This document shows positions 1 through 10,384 of a DNA stretch of 64,000 nt, one piece after another. Positions within the stretch are counted from its first letter, which is position 1; each line of letters begins with the position of its first letter. The translations under genes were made by a program, and so were the position numbers. Source of the stretch: Molossus alvarezi (Eukaryota; Chordata; Mammalia; Chiroptera; Molossidae); contig CM073895.1 in the NCBI GenBank assembly GCA_037176705.1, positions 2,728,001 through 2,792,000 of the forward strand, read 5' to 3'. The notes under the pieces are model-generated. The model saw only the letters and a program-made list of their open reading frames with translations, did not search any database and was not told where the DNA came from.

Positions 1-3000
1 CTAAGGGTCCGCCAGGCAGCTGGGGAGCTGTTCCAGGTTGAGCGGGTCTGCGGCCTCAGGGCGGGGGTCCTCAGAGGGACCTTAACTCAAGACAGGAGAG
101 AGAGGTGGCTGTGAGCACGCGCACACATGCACACACACGCACACACATGGAAAGCAGATAAAGTGGACTCCAGACACACATGCACCAAATCAGCGCCCCC
201 ACGCAGCCCGGTCTTCCAGAGTGTGTTGTAACAGATCCGCCCGAGCTGGTTAACGGTATTTGCGGTTTGCAAGATGCTACACGTCCCTGGAAAATGACAG
301 ACAAGTTATTATCACCTCTCCACGCTCCTCCTGCCCAAACCTGCCTGCGCTGGGCACCCAGCTGCTGAGGAGTGGGCGCGAGGAAATTAACAGCCACCGC
401 GCCTCTCCCGCCACCCACCCGCCGCCCTTGTGCCCACTGCCCTGCTCAGCCCGGCCAGGCCTGGAGCTTCCAGCCTGACCAGCCACGGTGGGCCGGGGCA
501 GGGGGCTGGAGAAGGGCGTGGGGGGCAGGGTGGGTATGCCCAGCGTGTGGGCAAACCATTTCCTGCAAGCACAGGGGATACTCGCATCCCAGAGCGGCAA
601 GTCCAGACGGCTCTGTGTCAACAGCCGAAGATAAATAAGATTTTATCGGCTCAGAATCTGTTGAAACACATCCATCTAGCGGTTCCGGGGAAGGAGAGGC
701 AGGAGGGAGGGAGGGGCGGAGCGTCTCCACGTGACCTTGTCTACACTGCAGATGAGGACCCAGGAGTCCTCCTGCCCGGTGTCCTCAGCACCCAACCCCA
801 AGGCCCAGGAGCCTAGGAAGAGGGGGCACCCAGCCTGTGAATGGGGGTTCAGGCCTGCCTCTGCGGGCTCCTACAGGTCACACCCTGCCCCACCCTCCTC
901 CCCCACAGCCTCCTGTCGCCGTCTGACGCTGCCAAGTGGGGGAGACCACGGGCGACTTGGCCGGTGCCTCCGTGGGGGCTGGCAGGTGGATGTGCCCGAG
1001 AGCCTCCGGAGCAGACAGCGCGGGCAGCACGGGGCTGGGGACCCACCGTGGGGAGTGGGGCCAGGCCCAAGGCTGGCCGGGGCCCCACCCGGGACGCAGA
1101 GGGAGGGAGGGGTGCTTTCCTGTGGCCCCTGCATCCCGGGCCCACTCGCGGACCGCCCAGGTGAGGACCTGCCCACCCCTGGCAGCTCCCTGCTTCCCGC
1201 CGGTTCAGCTCCGGGAGAGGCTTCCGCCTGCGGGACTCCTAGTACCAGGGACAGCTCCCCGGCTCCGCCCGGGGGCGGGGTGACCACCGAGCGCTCCTCC
1301 TCCCCTCTGACCGCGCCTCCGCCTCCGCACGTCCTGCGTTTTCCCGGACCTCGGGTGGGGAGTCCAGGCCCCACACGCCCCCCTGAGGACCCCACCCCAC
1401 CTGGGTTCAGAGGGGGCTGGTGTAGGGACCTGGGCCCGGCTGGGAGCTGCCCGGAGCCCCATCCTCACCCCCTTCTGTGGGCCCGGGAAGTGGGACCCAG
1501 GCTTCTAAGTGGGGCTGCAGGGGCTTTGACGTGGGGCCCCCACTGCTCAGACCTGGCCTCGGGGAGCTGCAGGAAGGGCTGAGGGCGGTGAACAGCTGCA
1601 CCTTCAGCCTCTACTCCCCGTGGGAACTGGCCAGCAGCCACCGACCCCTGTCACTGCTGGCCACCCCCTCCAGCCACCTGGGACTGGCCTGGGGGGACCT
1701 GATGACCCCATCTCAGGTCATGGTTCCCAGAACAAGGGGAGAGGATCAGCAGGGGCCTGTGGGTGGTCGGCCCAGGGAGGGGACTGCAGGCTCTCCGGGG
1801 CCCCATTCGGCTTCTGCCCCTCATTCTCTGTCAGGGTCCCCTGCATGTTCCTTTCCCAGCCAGGTGACCTCACTCACTAAACGGTCCCAGGGATGGGGCA
1901 TCTGGGCAGGGCAAACCCCATGGACATCCAGTCCCATCAGATGAGGGCGCGAGGGGGCTGGTCCTGAGCCGGGTCCTGCTTCCCAGCCTTCTGGTTCCCA
2001 AGCCCCCTCAGACCCCACCCAGAGACAGGTCGGTATTTCGGGCTGGGTTCAGGCGGGAAGAGACAGCTCGCTCTGCCAGGGCCCCGGGGCTGTGAGGGCG
2101 CTGGGGCCCTTGCTCCTGGGCTCCAGGCCAACTCCATGCGCCCACTTGGACGTGCAGGAGGTGTGAGGCCAGAGGCAGTTCTGATGGCCAGTCGGAGTCT
2201 TATGTTTTGGGGCCCTGGTGTCAGGCTCCCAGCTTCCTTGACGAAGCTGGGCTGGGACCTGCTCTTTCCTTCCTCTGGCCTCAGTTTCCCCAATGGCACC
2301 ATAGTGGGGCATGGTGGGGTGCTCTCTGGGCCTTGTGGCTGGTGTAACAACCTCTGAGGGCTTGTGGTAGCACAGGGCACAGGGGGACAGGAGGGACCCT
2401 GTGAATCTCAGACCCGGAATGTCCCCCACTGTCCCCGGGGAAAGGAGCACGAGGAACCCTGGACTGGTCCCCTCCCAGTCGCTGGGAGGTCAGCCACCCT
2501 GGGAGGGACTGATTCTGTAGTTACCAGCATCACCTTTGAGCTCACGAGGGCCAGCCTGTGTCCTCAGGTGGGCGACTGAACCCCGAGGAGCTGTCTGCGG
2601 GGGCAGGAAGGGTAGCCCCTGGTTCTCCCTGGGGCCGGGGCCCGGGCTGGGGGTCCTGGGGCTTCAGGGTGGAAACCAAGCTGCAGGAATTATCCCCTCC
2701 GCCTCCATGTTCCAGGGTCTCCCTCCCAGAGCTTGAGTGCAGAGGGGCACCTGGCTTGTCCGAAGATTGCACCCCTTCCCTGCACAACTCCAGGCTTCTC
2801 AGACCCGGGAGTCCCTGCAGCAGCCCCTTCTCCCTTTCCTGGCCTTTTCTGACCTCCTCCAAAAAAGGGACGCGATGGTCCCTACCTCTCCGGGGTGAGG
2901 CCCACAGAGAAAGCATCCAGGTCTGGCTGCAGTGGGCACCTGCAGCAGCGCTGTCACCACGCCCAAGCAGCCAGCCCGGTGCCCCTGAGGGACAGGCACT

Positions 3001-3159
3001 TCGAGGGGAGGAGCCTGGAGCCATGCATGGGGTGGCTGTCCTCAGGAGCTTGAGGAGGGACCCCTAACTGCCCCGACAGGCGGGTGCTCCCAGAGGGCGG
3101 CACCGCCGTGAGGATGTGGAGCTGGGACTGTGGCCTCATGCCCGCTCCCTGCCCACCAG
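1..3159 (+). other. TP73: TP73 intron 4, 3' part (no coding exon seen)
   Basis: GC-rich DNA running up to the acceptor of the first visible TP73 coding exon. I looked for the residues that precede this exon in TP73 and did not find them, so the window starts inside the intron. There is a short CA-rich stretch near 119-150. The open frames here (for example about 280 codons at 731-1582) are GC-driven and match no family I know. Confidence 0.7.
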
Positions 3160-3346
3160 TACTCTCCACTGTTGAAGAAGCTGTACTGCCAAATCGCCAA
3201 GACGTGTCCCATCCAGATCAAGGTGTCCACCCCGCCGCCCCCGGGCACCGCCATCCGTGCCATGCCTGTCTACAAGAAGGCGGAGCACGTGACCGAGGTC
3301 GTGAAGCGCTGCCCCAACCACGAGCTCGGGCGGGACTTCAACGAAG
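3160..3346 (+). CDS. TP73: TP73 exon 5 (DNA-binding domain, first zinc ligands)
   Basis: Acceptor cccaccag before 3160, donor gtgagc at 3347. Starts in phase 0 with [17 protein letters not shown] and ends [10 protein letters not shown] plus one base. It contains the loop-1 lysine region and the Cys/His zinc pair in KRCPNHE. Confidence 0.97.
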
Positions 3347-6300
3347 GTGAGCCCCCAGCGCGGTGCCCGGGCCCGGGAGGGGCTGGGGCCCGAAGCGCAG
3401 GGCTGCTGGGCCTGGCACCCCACGGGCACCAGGGCTGCTGGCCTGTCTCCCCTGTGAGGCCCAGGGGGCCGGGTCCTGCACTCCTGAGTCTGCAGGATGT
3501 GCCTGGCACCGGGGTGGCAGATCCCGTGGGCACCTCGCTGAGGCGGCCTCCCCTCCTGGCAGGACAGTCTGCCCCGGCCAGCCACCTCATCCGCGTGGAG
3601 GGCAACAACCTCTCGCAGTACGTGGACGACCCCGTCACCGGCAGGCAGAGCGTCATGGTGCCCTACGAGCCCCCACAGGTAGGCCGGGCTGGGGGACAGG
3701 GCCCACAGTTAGCTGTAGGGTGGAGCCTGGGCAGAGACCCTCGAGTCTCCTCGGCAGGCAGATTCGGTTGGCCCATGTCCCTAAGCTAAACCCGTGCCAT
3801 GGGGCTCCTTCCTCACCCTCAAGGCCCCTCCGCTGCCTCCTCCCTCCCCTTGGGCCCTCTCTGGACCTGGCCCCCCTCCACAGTGATGGGGTAACTAACG
3901 GCCCCTGATCTCACCCTCGTCTGTCCCTCTTCCCGCCTGTCTGCTCCCACACACGGGACTCAGGTGGAGGGACTGAGGCCTGGAGTGGGAGGGCAGGGTG
4001 GGAGAGACCCACGGTCAGGGGCATGGTACGTGCAGGGCCTGGGGGTGAGGGGTGACTGCTGCAAGTGGGGGGCTGCAAGTGGGGGGGTGGAGAGGCCCTG
4101 GGAGGCCAGACGCTGACCTGAGGCCGCAGAAGGTCTGGGAGGGCCAGTCTGAAGCTGACGTGGGGGCCCAGCTGGACTGAAGAGCGGGGGGTGGAGGGTG
4201 CTGGTGGGGTGGGGCCGGGACAGGGGGTGGACAGTGAGCCCTGTTTTCCTCTACCTGGTTCTGAAACCACCCCCTCCACCCCATCTCTGTACCTGGCGTC
4301 CTGGGGCCCCCAGGCCTAAGAGCAGCCCTGATCTCCGTGGGCCCCGGGCCCAGGGTGGGGTGCGCTCCCCCTGCCCGCTCCCCCTTCACCTGGCCCCGCC
4401 TTCACCTGCCAGGGCTGGCCAAGAGAGTGGGGCTCTCCTGCCCCCTGCTGGCTGCCCTGTGAAAGGCTAGGTCTTCCTGAGCCAGTGATGCTTCTCCATG
4501 CTGCCTGAGCCCAGGACAACGCCCGCTTTGTGTTCTCTGTGTCCCCCCGAGGTCAGGAGTTAGGGTTCACGGCTCAGGGCTCCACACACTCCCTGGGGCG
4601 GGGGTCTACTCCAATGGCTCTGGTCCCTCCCTCTGCCAGGGCAGGGTAGGGCGCCCTAGTGCCCCGGAAAGCCCACACCACGCAAACACACACCTGTGCC
4701 CATTCGCACCCAGCCTGCAGGACTTGACTTCCAACCTGTGTCAGGAGAGATGGTCAGGGCAACCAGGCCACAGCACTCTGTGCCGCCCGGGAGCAGAGGC
4801 CAGGTCTGAGCCTGCTTGGTACCCAGGGCCAGCACAGCACTTGACTCTCTGTGTGCCGTATGAATCAATAGATGCGTGGGTGGGTGGGTGGATGGATGGA
4901 TGATGGATGGACAGATGAGTGGGTAGGTGGGTGGATAGATAAATGGATGGATGGATGGATGATGGGATGAATAGATGGATAGATAGGTAGATGTGTGGTG
5001 GGTGGATTAATGGATGGATGGATGATAGATGGATAGATAGGTGGATGGATGGTGGGAGAATAGATGACAAAGGACCATAGAGCACACCTCATGCCCCCCA
5101 TCCCAAGCCTACCCAGAGCCAGGGATGCTGCTTTGAAGGTCAGAAGCCCCCACCTTAGTGGGTTGGGGCCTGCATGCTATTACCACAGCCCTTGACCCAT
5201 CTCCCCTGTGCAGGTGGGCACCGAGTTCACCACCATCCTATACAACTTCATGTGCAACAGCAGCTGCGTGGGGGGCATGAACCGCCGGCCCATCCTCATC
5301 ATTATCACCTTGGAGACCCGGGAGTGAGTCTGCAGCCTGTGGAGCGGGGGGCATGGTGTGGAGACAGGGGGCCAAGGGCAAGGAGTAGTGTGGCCCTGGG
5401 TGGGGGGATAGTTCGGAAAGGGGCTCTGCAGAGGGTGCCGCGGGGAGGGTGGGACCTCCCCTGGCTGCAGGGGCTGCTGGAGCAGAGCTGGGCCTTGGGA
5501 GGGACCTGGTGTCCCAGAGCAGCTGGTCATTCGGTCAGGAGCCCTTGACCCATCCCGGTCCTGGGCGGGGAGGGCAGGCAGCGCCGGGGCCCTGAAGCTC
5601 ACAGTGCGGGCTGGTTCCTCAACAGTGGCCAGGTGCTGGGCCGCCGGTCCTTCGAGGGCCGCATCTGTGCCTGTCCTGGCCGAGACCGCAAGGCTGATGA
5701 GGACCACTACCGGGAGCAGCAGGCGCTGAACGAGAGTGCTGCCAAGAACGGAGCCGCCAGCAAGCGTGGTGAGCGTGGTCAGCGGGGTGGGGCGCACAGG
5801 GCCAGCCTGCCGCTCCCCGCTGGACGGAGCAAGGCCTGCCTCAGGGGCTTGGGTGAGGTGCTGCAGGGTGCTGTGACCCCGTGTCCAGGGCAGAGAGCCA
5901 ACCCCACCCACATGGCCACCCCTGGGTCCAGCTCCAGCCAGCACGGGCGACAGCCAGGCTTCTGGTGGGCTCGCACGGCGGGGTGGGTGTCTGTCGGCTT
6001 TATCTCTATGGTCCCGCCTCCGCCCTGCCGCTCACAAAGCCTTTCCCTGCCTGGCCCTCCAGCCTTCAAGCAGAGCCCCCCGGCCATCCCCGCCCTAGGC
6101 ACCGGTGTGAAGAAGAGACGGCAGGGGGACGAGGACACGTATTATATGCACGTGAGTGCCCCGGTCTGCAGAGCGAGGCTGGCAGCCTGGGATGACACCC
6201 AGGGGCCACCAGGGGGCAAGAGAGGTCTGTCACACCCTGAGAGCTGAGACCCCATGCTCTGCAGGTGGCAGGTCCATGAAGGGAGAGCCAGGTCCCACAG

Positions 6301-9300
6301 AGCCAGACCCCAGACAACCAGGTCCCAGACAACCAGACCCCAGACAGGGTCAGACCCCAGAGAGCCAGGTCCCAGACAGGGTCAGACCCCAGACAAGGCC
6401 AGACCCCAGACAGCCGGGACCCAGACAGGGTCAGACCCCAGAGAGCCAGACCCCAGACAGGGTCAGACCCCAGAGAGCCAGGTCCCAGACAGGGTCAGAC
6501 CCCAGACAAGGCCAGACCCCAGACAGCCGGGACCCAGACAGGGTCAGACCCCAGACAACCAGGTCCCAGACAACCAGATCTCAGACAGGGTCAGACCCCA
6601 GAGAGCCAGGTCCCAGACAGGGTCAGACCCCAGACAAGGCCAGACCCCAGACAGCCGGGACCCAGACAGGGTCAGACCCCAGAGAGCCAGACCAGACAGG
6701 CCAGACTGCAGGGAATCAGGGTCTGCATGATGCAACTCCGAGTGTAGATACAGTGTGTGGGGTGATGCAGATCCTGGGGTGGGGGCATCAGGAACCCTAG
6801 ATTCCAGACTCTGGCAGGCTGCATCACTGTCACCCAAGTTTACTCGACGGTCACGTGATGTGGCCACTCCGGCTGGTAGAGCAAAGCACCGCATGCCTGG
6901 CTGAGACTGGTTTTCTGTTACGTGGGCTCTTTATTTTTGAGTCAAGAAAGAGTCCCTTGTTCTAAAATCCCCTTTGTTGAGTTTTTTTGCCCCTGGACCC
7001 CGAGAGTACGGACACTGGAGAGAGGAGGGGAAAGGCGGGGTGAAGACTCAGGGGCAGGAAGGGGTGGGCACGGTTGCGGGGACAGGGAGCACCTGCGCAC
7101 CTCCCGGGAAGGAGGGAAGAGGAGGCCCGAGGGTGCTGGGGAGCCCACGAAGCTGAGCCCAGGGTCCTCTGAGACTCCCACTGGGGGCCTGGGCCGAGAG
7201 GAGCCCCTGTGCCCCTGGGCCGAGGTCTGCCTCCTGTGCTCAGGTGCGGGGCCGGGAGAACTTTGAGATCCTGATGAAGGTCAAGGAGAGTCTGGAGCTG
7301 ATGGAGCTGGTGCCCCAGCAGGTGGTGGACTCCTACCGGCAGCAGCAGCAGCTCCTGCAGAGGCCGTGAGTGCGCATCTGCGGCCTTCGGACCACTTCGG
7401 TCCCCTCCTCCGGGAAGCCTTCCTGAACTGCAGTGGTCACGACCATCACTATGCTTTTCTGTCCCACAAATGTCCTCTGAGTGGAGGGGAAGGAGGGGCG
7501 GTTGGAGCAATGCACACCTCCCTCCTGCCCATCGCTGGGGGGCGGGGGGTCTGTGAGAGCGGGCCGGCTCAGGGTCAGGGTCCCCATCCCCCTGCAGCAG
7601 GGGAACCGTGTGGAGGTGACATGGGCAAGAAGCTGTCTGGGCGCGTACCCACATGGGCTGTCCCTTTCTGAGCAGAAACCACCTGCCGCCACCGTCCTAC
7701 GGGCCAGTCCTCTCGCCCATGAACAAAATGCACGGGGGTGTCAACAAGCTGCCGTCCGTCAACCAGCTGGTGGGCCAGCCCCCCCCGCACAGCTCAGCCA
7801 CGGGGCCCAACCTGGGGCCCATGGGTGAGTCATGTGGGCATTGGGGACCCAGGGTGCGCTGGGGAGGCCCAAAGGCTAGGCCTGGCTCCACACAGCTGCC
7901 TCCTCCAGGTGGCCCCTCCGCCCCCTCCTGCTCTAGCAGAGGGCTGTGCCCAGGCTCTGACAGTCGCACCCGCCCCGAGCAGGCCCTGGGATACTCAGCA
8001 ACCACGGCCACACCCTGCAGGCCAACGGCGAGATGAACGGCGGCCACAGCTCCCAGTCCATGGTCCCAGGGTCCCACTGCACCCCACCGCCCCCCTACCA
8101 CGCCGACCCCAGCCTGGTCAGGTACGTGGGCCCCTGCTGGGCTGTGCCACTCACCCACTCACTTCAGCCCCTTCGAGGCTCCCGGTCCCCTGGCCTGAGC
8201 CTGGGGACAGTCTGCCTGCTGCCCGGCCTGTCCGCGTGGCCGTCTCTGCACGTGGATAACTGACCGAGGCTGAGCGAATGGCGGGAGCGGGTTTCCAACA
8301 AAAAGCTAGGGTTTCTTTGGAGACCGTGCCCCAGGTGAGCATGTCCGTGGTGCTGTGGCCACGTGGGCAGCGGTGGCCAGTAGGGTGGCCAGGAGTCACC
8401 CTTTAGGAGGACGTGCCCACCAGCCAGGCCAGTTCCTAGAAGTGAATGCAGTTTTATTGCGCGAATTCTCTCTGCAGTTTTTTAACAGGATTGGGGTGTC
8501 CCAACTGCATCGAGCATTTCACCTCTCAAGGCTTACAGAGCATTTACCACCTGCAGAACCTGACCATGGAGGTAACCGCCCAGCCCTCCCCGTGCACCCG
8601 CCTGCCGGGCGCTGGGCAGGGAGCTCTCGCCTCTTTCTGGGGTGGTGCTCTGGCCGGTCCCTATTCTCGAGGTTCAGGGAGTGGGCTGTGAAATTCGAGA
8701 AACCCTTTTCCCAAGCCCACTCCACGTCCCAGCCCTGGATTTTGGGCTCTGTCATGGGTGTAGGCAAGTCTGACTGGGCAGGCGGTGGGCCTGGGGGGAC
8801 CCCATGTGGTCTGTGGCCCCAGCAGCCAGGCTGCCTTTGATTTGGGGGACTTGCTGTTTGAAAGGCACAGAGAGTTCGGGAAGGCAGAGGTCAGAGGGCC
8901 TCGGAGCTGGTCAGCCTCAGCACCACTCCCACAGGGAGGAGAGCTCCCCGGGGCGCCACGTGAGCCGTTCTGCCGTGGGCACACGCCTTCTGTGTCCGCG
9001 CAGATGCCGGCCACCGAGTTTCTCCCCAGCCATCAAGCCTGAACCTCCGCTAGGGTGCCTGAGCCGGAAGGTGCCATTAGCCAAGGGAAGCGCAGGCTGT
9101 GGCCCCTGGAGACACAGCTGTGGCCTGGAGCCCTCCGTGTCCCTGCTCCCGGCCCAGCGCCCCAGCCAGACACGGGCTTGTCAGGGAACTGGGGCCCTTC
9201 GCCCAGAAGGTGGCCATGTCAGCAGTCTGTGTGTCAGCAAATGTCCCTGCTGACCCCTGCTGGGCTGGCTCAGTGTTAACTCTCTCACCAGCATGATGTG

Positions 9301-10052
9301 TGTGTGCTTGGTGTGTGGGGGGGCGGGGGGCGGGGATGGCGGATAGGATCCCTGTGATCAGCTCTGGTCTCATGGGGCTGGGTAGAGGGGCTCCACTGGT
9401 CATTGTGCTTAAGGACAGGGTCCCAGGCCCCACAGAGCTCTGCAGGGACCACACACACACACACACACACAAATGCACTAGCACACACCTCCCTTCTCAG
9501 CTCTCCTGACCTCTCTCAGGGCCCCCTAAAATGGGTGTGTCCAGACCCGCTGCACAGGGTGCCCCCCACCATCGAGTCCTGCAGGTCAGGGGTTCCCTCC
9601 TGGTCCTGGGGGCTCTGCAGGAGCAGCGTGGTCCCCGGGCGGCCGTCCGCGGTGGGAGGGGAGGGCGCAGGGTCCTGGGCTGGGCTCTAACGGGGCTGCC
9701 GCTGCCGCAGGACCTGGGCGCCCTGAAGATCCCGGACCAGTACCGGAATGCCATCTGGAGGGGCCTGCAGGACCTGAAGCAGAGCCATGACTGTGGCGCG
9801 CAGCAGCTGATCCGCTCCAGCAGCAACGCCGCCACCATCTCCATCGGCGGCGCGGGCGAGCTGCAGCGGCAGCGCGTCATGGAGGCCGTGCACTTCCGCG
9901 TGCGCCACACCATCACCATCCCCAACCGCGGCCCGGGCGGGGCGGGGGGCGCGGCGCCCGACGAGTGGGCCGACTTCGGCTTCGACCTCCCGGACTGCAA
10001 GTCCCGGAGACAGCCCATCAAGGAGGAGTTCCCCGAGGGGGAGGCCAACTGA
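3160..10052 (+). CDS. TP73: TP73 (tumour protein p73), coding exons 5-14, 5'-partial
   Basis: p73 is a p53-family transcription factor that binds DNA as a tetramer in the nucleus and acts in apoptosis, neurogenesis and multiciliated-cell development. Ten exons join without breaking frame: 3160-3346, 3563-3678, 5214-5323, 5626-5768, 6063-6151, 7244-7365, 7676-7824, 7983-8121, 8478-8571 and 9711-10052. Together they make 1491 nt, or 496 codons plus stop. In order they encode most of the DNA-binding domain, a KKRR basic nuclear signal, the tetramerisation helix, two PPxY-type WW-binding motifs and a SAM domain. Zinc ligands are visible in RCPNHE and MCNSSC. DNA-contact arginines lie in MNRRP and CACPGRDRK. 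The N-terminal transactivation exons and promoters lie upstream of the window. Skipping of exons 11-13 makes the beta/gamma-type isoforms in other mammals, and the exon phases here would allow similar splicing. The extreme C-terminus differs from the human protein as I remember it. Confidence 0.97.
3563..3678 (+). CDS. TP73: TP73 exon 6 (DNA-binding domain core)
   Basis: Encodes [16 protein letters not shown] and runs to VPYEPPQ. Acceptor ctggcag before 3563, donor gtaggc at 3679. At 116 bp it is the length I expect for p63/p73 exon 6. Confidence 0.97.
5214..5323 (+). CDS. TP73: TP73 exon 7 (DNA-binding domain, second zinc pair)
   Basis: Encodes [20 protein letters not shown] and then [16 protein letters not shown]. 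It holds the second zinc cysteine pair and the arginine equivalent to p53 R248. The 110 bp length equals TP53 exon 7. The donor gtgagt at 5324 splits the Asp codon completed by the next exon. Confidence 0.97.
5626..5768 (+). CDS. TP73: TP73 exon 8 (DNA-binding domain end)
   Basis: Encodes [20 protein letters not shown] and on to NGAASKR. The arginines in [12 protein letters not shown] match the p53 R273/R280 contacts. Acceptor tcaacag before 5626, donor gtgagc at 5769. Confidence 0.97.
6063..6151 (+). CDS. TP73: TP73 exon 9 (basic linker, nuclear signal)
   Basis: Encodes [20 protein letters not shown] followed by [10 protein letters not shown]. The last codon before donor gtgagt (6152) is CAC. 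Human p73, from memory, has YYLQ here, so the start of the tetramerisation domain differs by two residues. Confidence 0.95.
6298..6705 (+). repeat. Composite minisatellite in TP73 intron 9
   Basis: Roughly 400 bp built from short units around cagaccccagacagggt, cagagagccaggtcccag and cagccgggaccc. A larger block recurs near 6360, 6474 and 6599, giving a higher-order spacing of about 113-126 bp. It produces long spurious frames rich in P, R, Q and D. Confidence 0.9.
7244..7365 (+). CDS. TP73: TP73 exon 10 (tetramerisation domain)
   Basis: Encodes [20 protein letters not shown], then [20 protein letters not shown]. This is the p53-family oligomerisation strand-helix plus the second helix typical of p63/p73. 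Acceptor gtgctcag before 7244, donor gtgagt at 7366. Confidence 0.97.
7676..7824 (+). CDS. TP73: TP73 exon 11 (PPxY, glutamine/proline linker)
   Basis: Encodes [20 protein letters not shown] and continues to GPNLGPM. PPPSY is a WW-domain ligand of the kind bound by YAP and Itch in p73. Acceptor tgagcag before 7676, donor gtgagt at 7825. Confidence 0.96.
7983..8121 (+). CDS. TP73: TP73 exon 12 (second PPxY motif)
   Basis: Encodes [20 protein letters not shown] and then [15 protein letters not shown], which includes the PPPPY WW-binding site. Acceptor gagcag before 7983, donor gtacgt at 8122. Confidence 0.95.
8478..8571 (+). CDS. TP73: TP73 exon 13 (SAM domain, first half)
   Basis: Encodes [20 protein letters not shown] followed by [11 protein letters not shown], the first helices of the SAM domain. 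Skipping this exon gives the beta isoform in human. Acceptor ctctgcag before 8478, donor gtaacc at 8572. Confidence 0.97.
9450..9471 (+). repeat. (CA)n microsatellite in TP73 intron 13
   Basis: About eleven CA dinucleotides in the last long intron of TP73. Confidence 0.9.
9711..10052 (+). CDS. TP73: TP73 exon 14 (SAM second half, C-terminal tail, stop)
   Basis: Starts [20 protein letters not shown] (SAM) and then runs [38 protein letters not shown] and [13 protein letters not shown] before stopping at TGA 10050-10052. Compared with human p73 from memory, there is a Gly/Ala-rich insertion after IPNR, one serine more in RSSSN, and the end reads EEFPEGEAN rather than the usual EEF-T-E-type tail. 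The reading frame is open throughout. Confidence 0.95.
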   Translation, partial: DLGALKIPDQYRNAIWRGLQDLKQSHDCGAQQLIRSSSNAATISIGGAGELQRQRVMEAVHFRVRHTITIPNRGPGGAGGAAPDEWADFGFDLPDCKSRRQPIKEEFPEGEAN

Positions 10053-10378
10053 CGGCGGAGGGCGCACGCGGCTGGGCGCGCGCGGACCGGCGCCACCAGA
10101 CCGCGGAGAGCGGAGCCTGGGCATCTGTGGCCTGGAGCCTGAGAGGCCTGGCTTTACCCCTTCCTTTCTGGCAAAAACTGCCCTGGGAGGCAGGACCTGG
10201 GCTGTGCCCGAGAAAAGGCCACATGCAGCCGTCCGTGGACAGCGGGCCTGGTCAGCAGGGACTCCCGGAGATGCGCGGAGGGTGTGGAGAGGCCCAGCGC
10301 TGCCGGAACCAGCCAGCCTCCCTCCTCCCTGCCTCATCTTTCCTGGGGACTCTGCTGCTCCCACTCGAGATCCTTAAA

Positions 10379-10384
10379 AATAAA
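10379..10384 (+). terminator. TP73: Possible proximal poly(A) signal of TP73
   Basis: AATAAA about 330 nt after the TP73 stop, inside a TTAAAAATAAAAGG context. Downstream GU-rich sequence is modest, so use of this site is uncertain. Confidence 0.35.

Noticed and set aside
731..1582. 283-codon plus-strand frame in TP73 intron
   Set aside because: GC-rich composition gives long random frames; no family match and no splice logic.
6254..6730. 158-codon frame in TP73 intron 9
   Set aside because: Arises from the minisatellite; it lies between well-defined exons 9 and 10.
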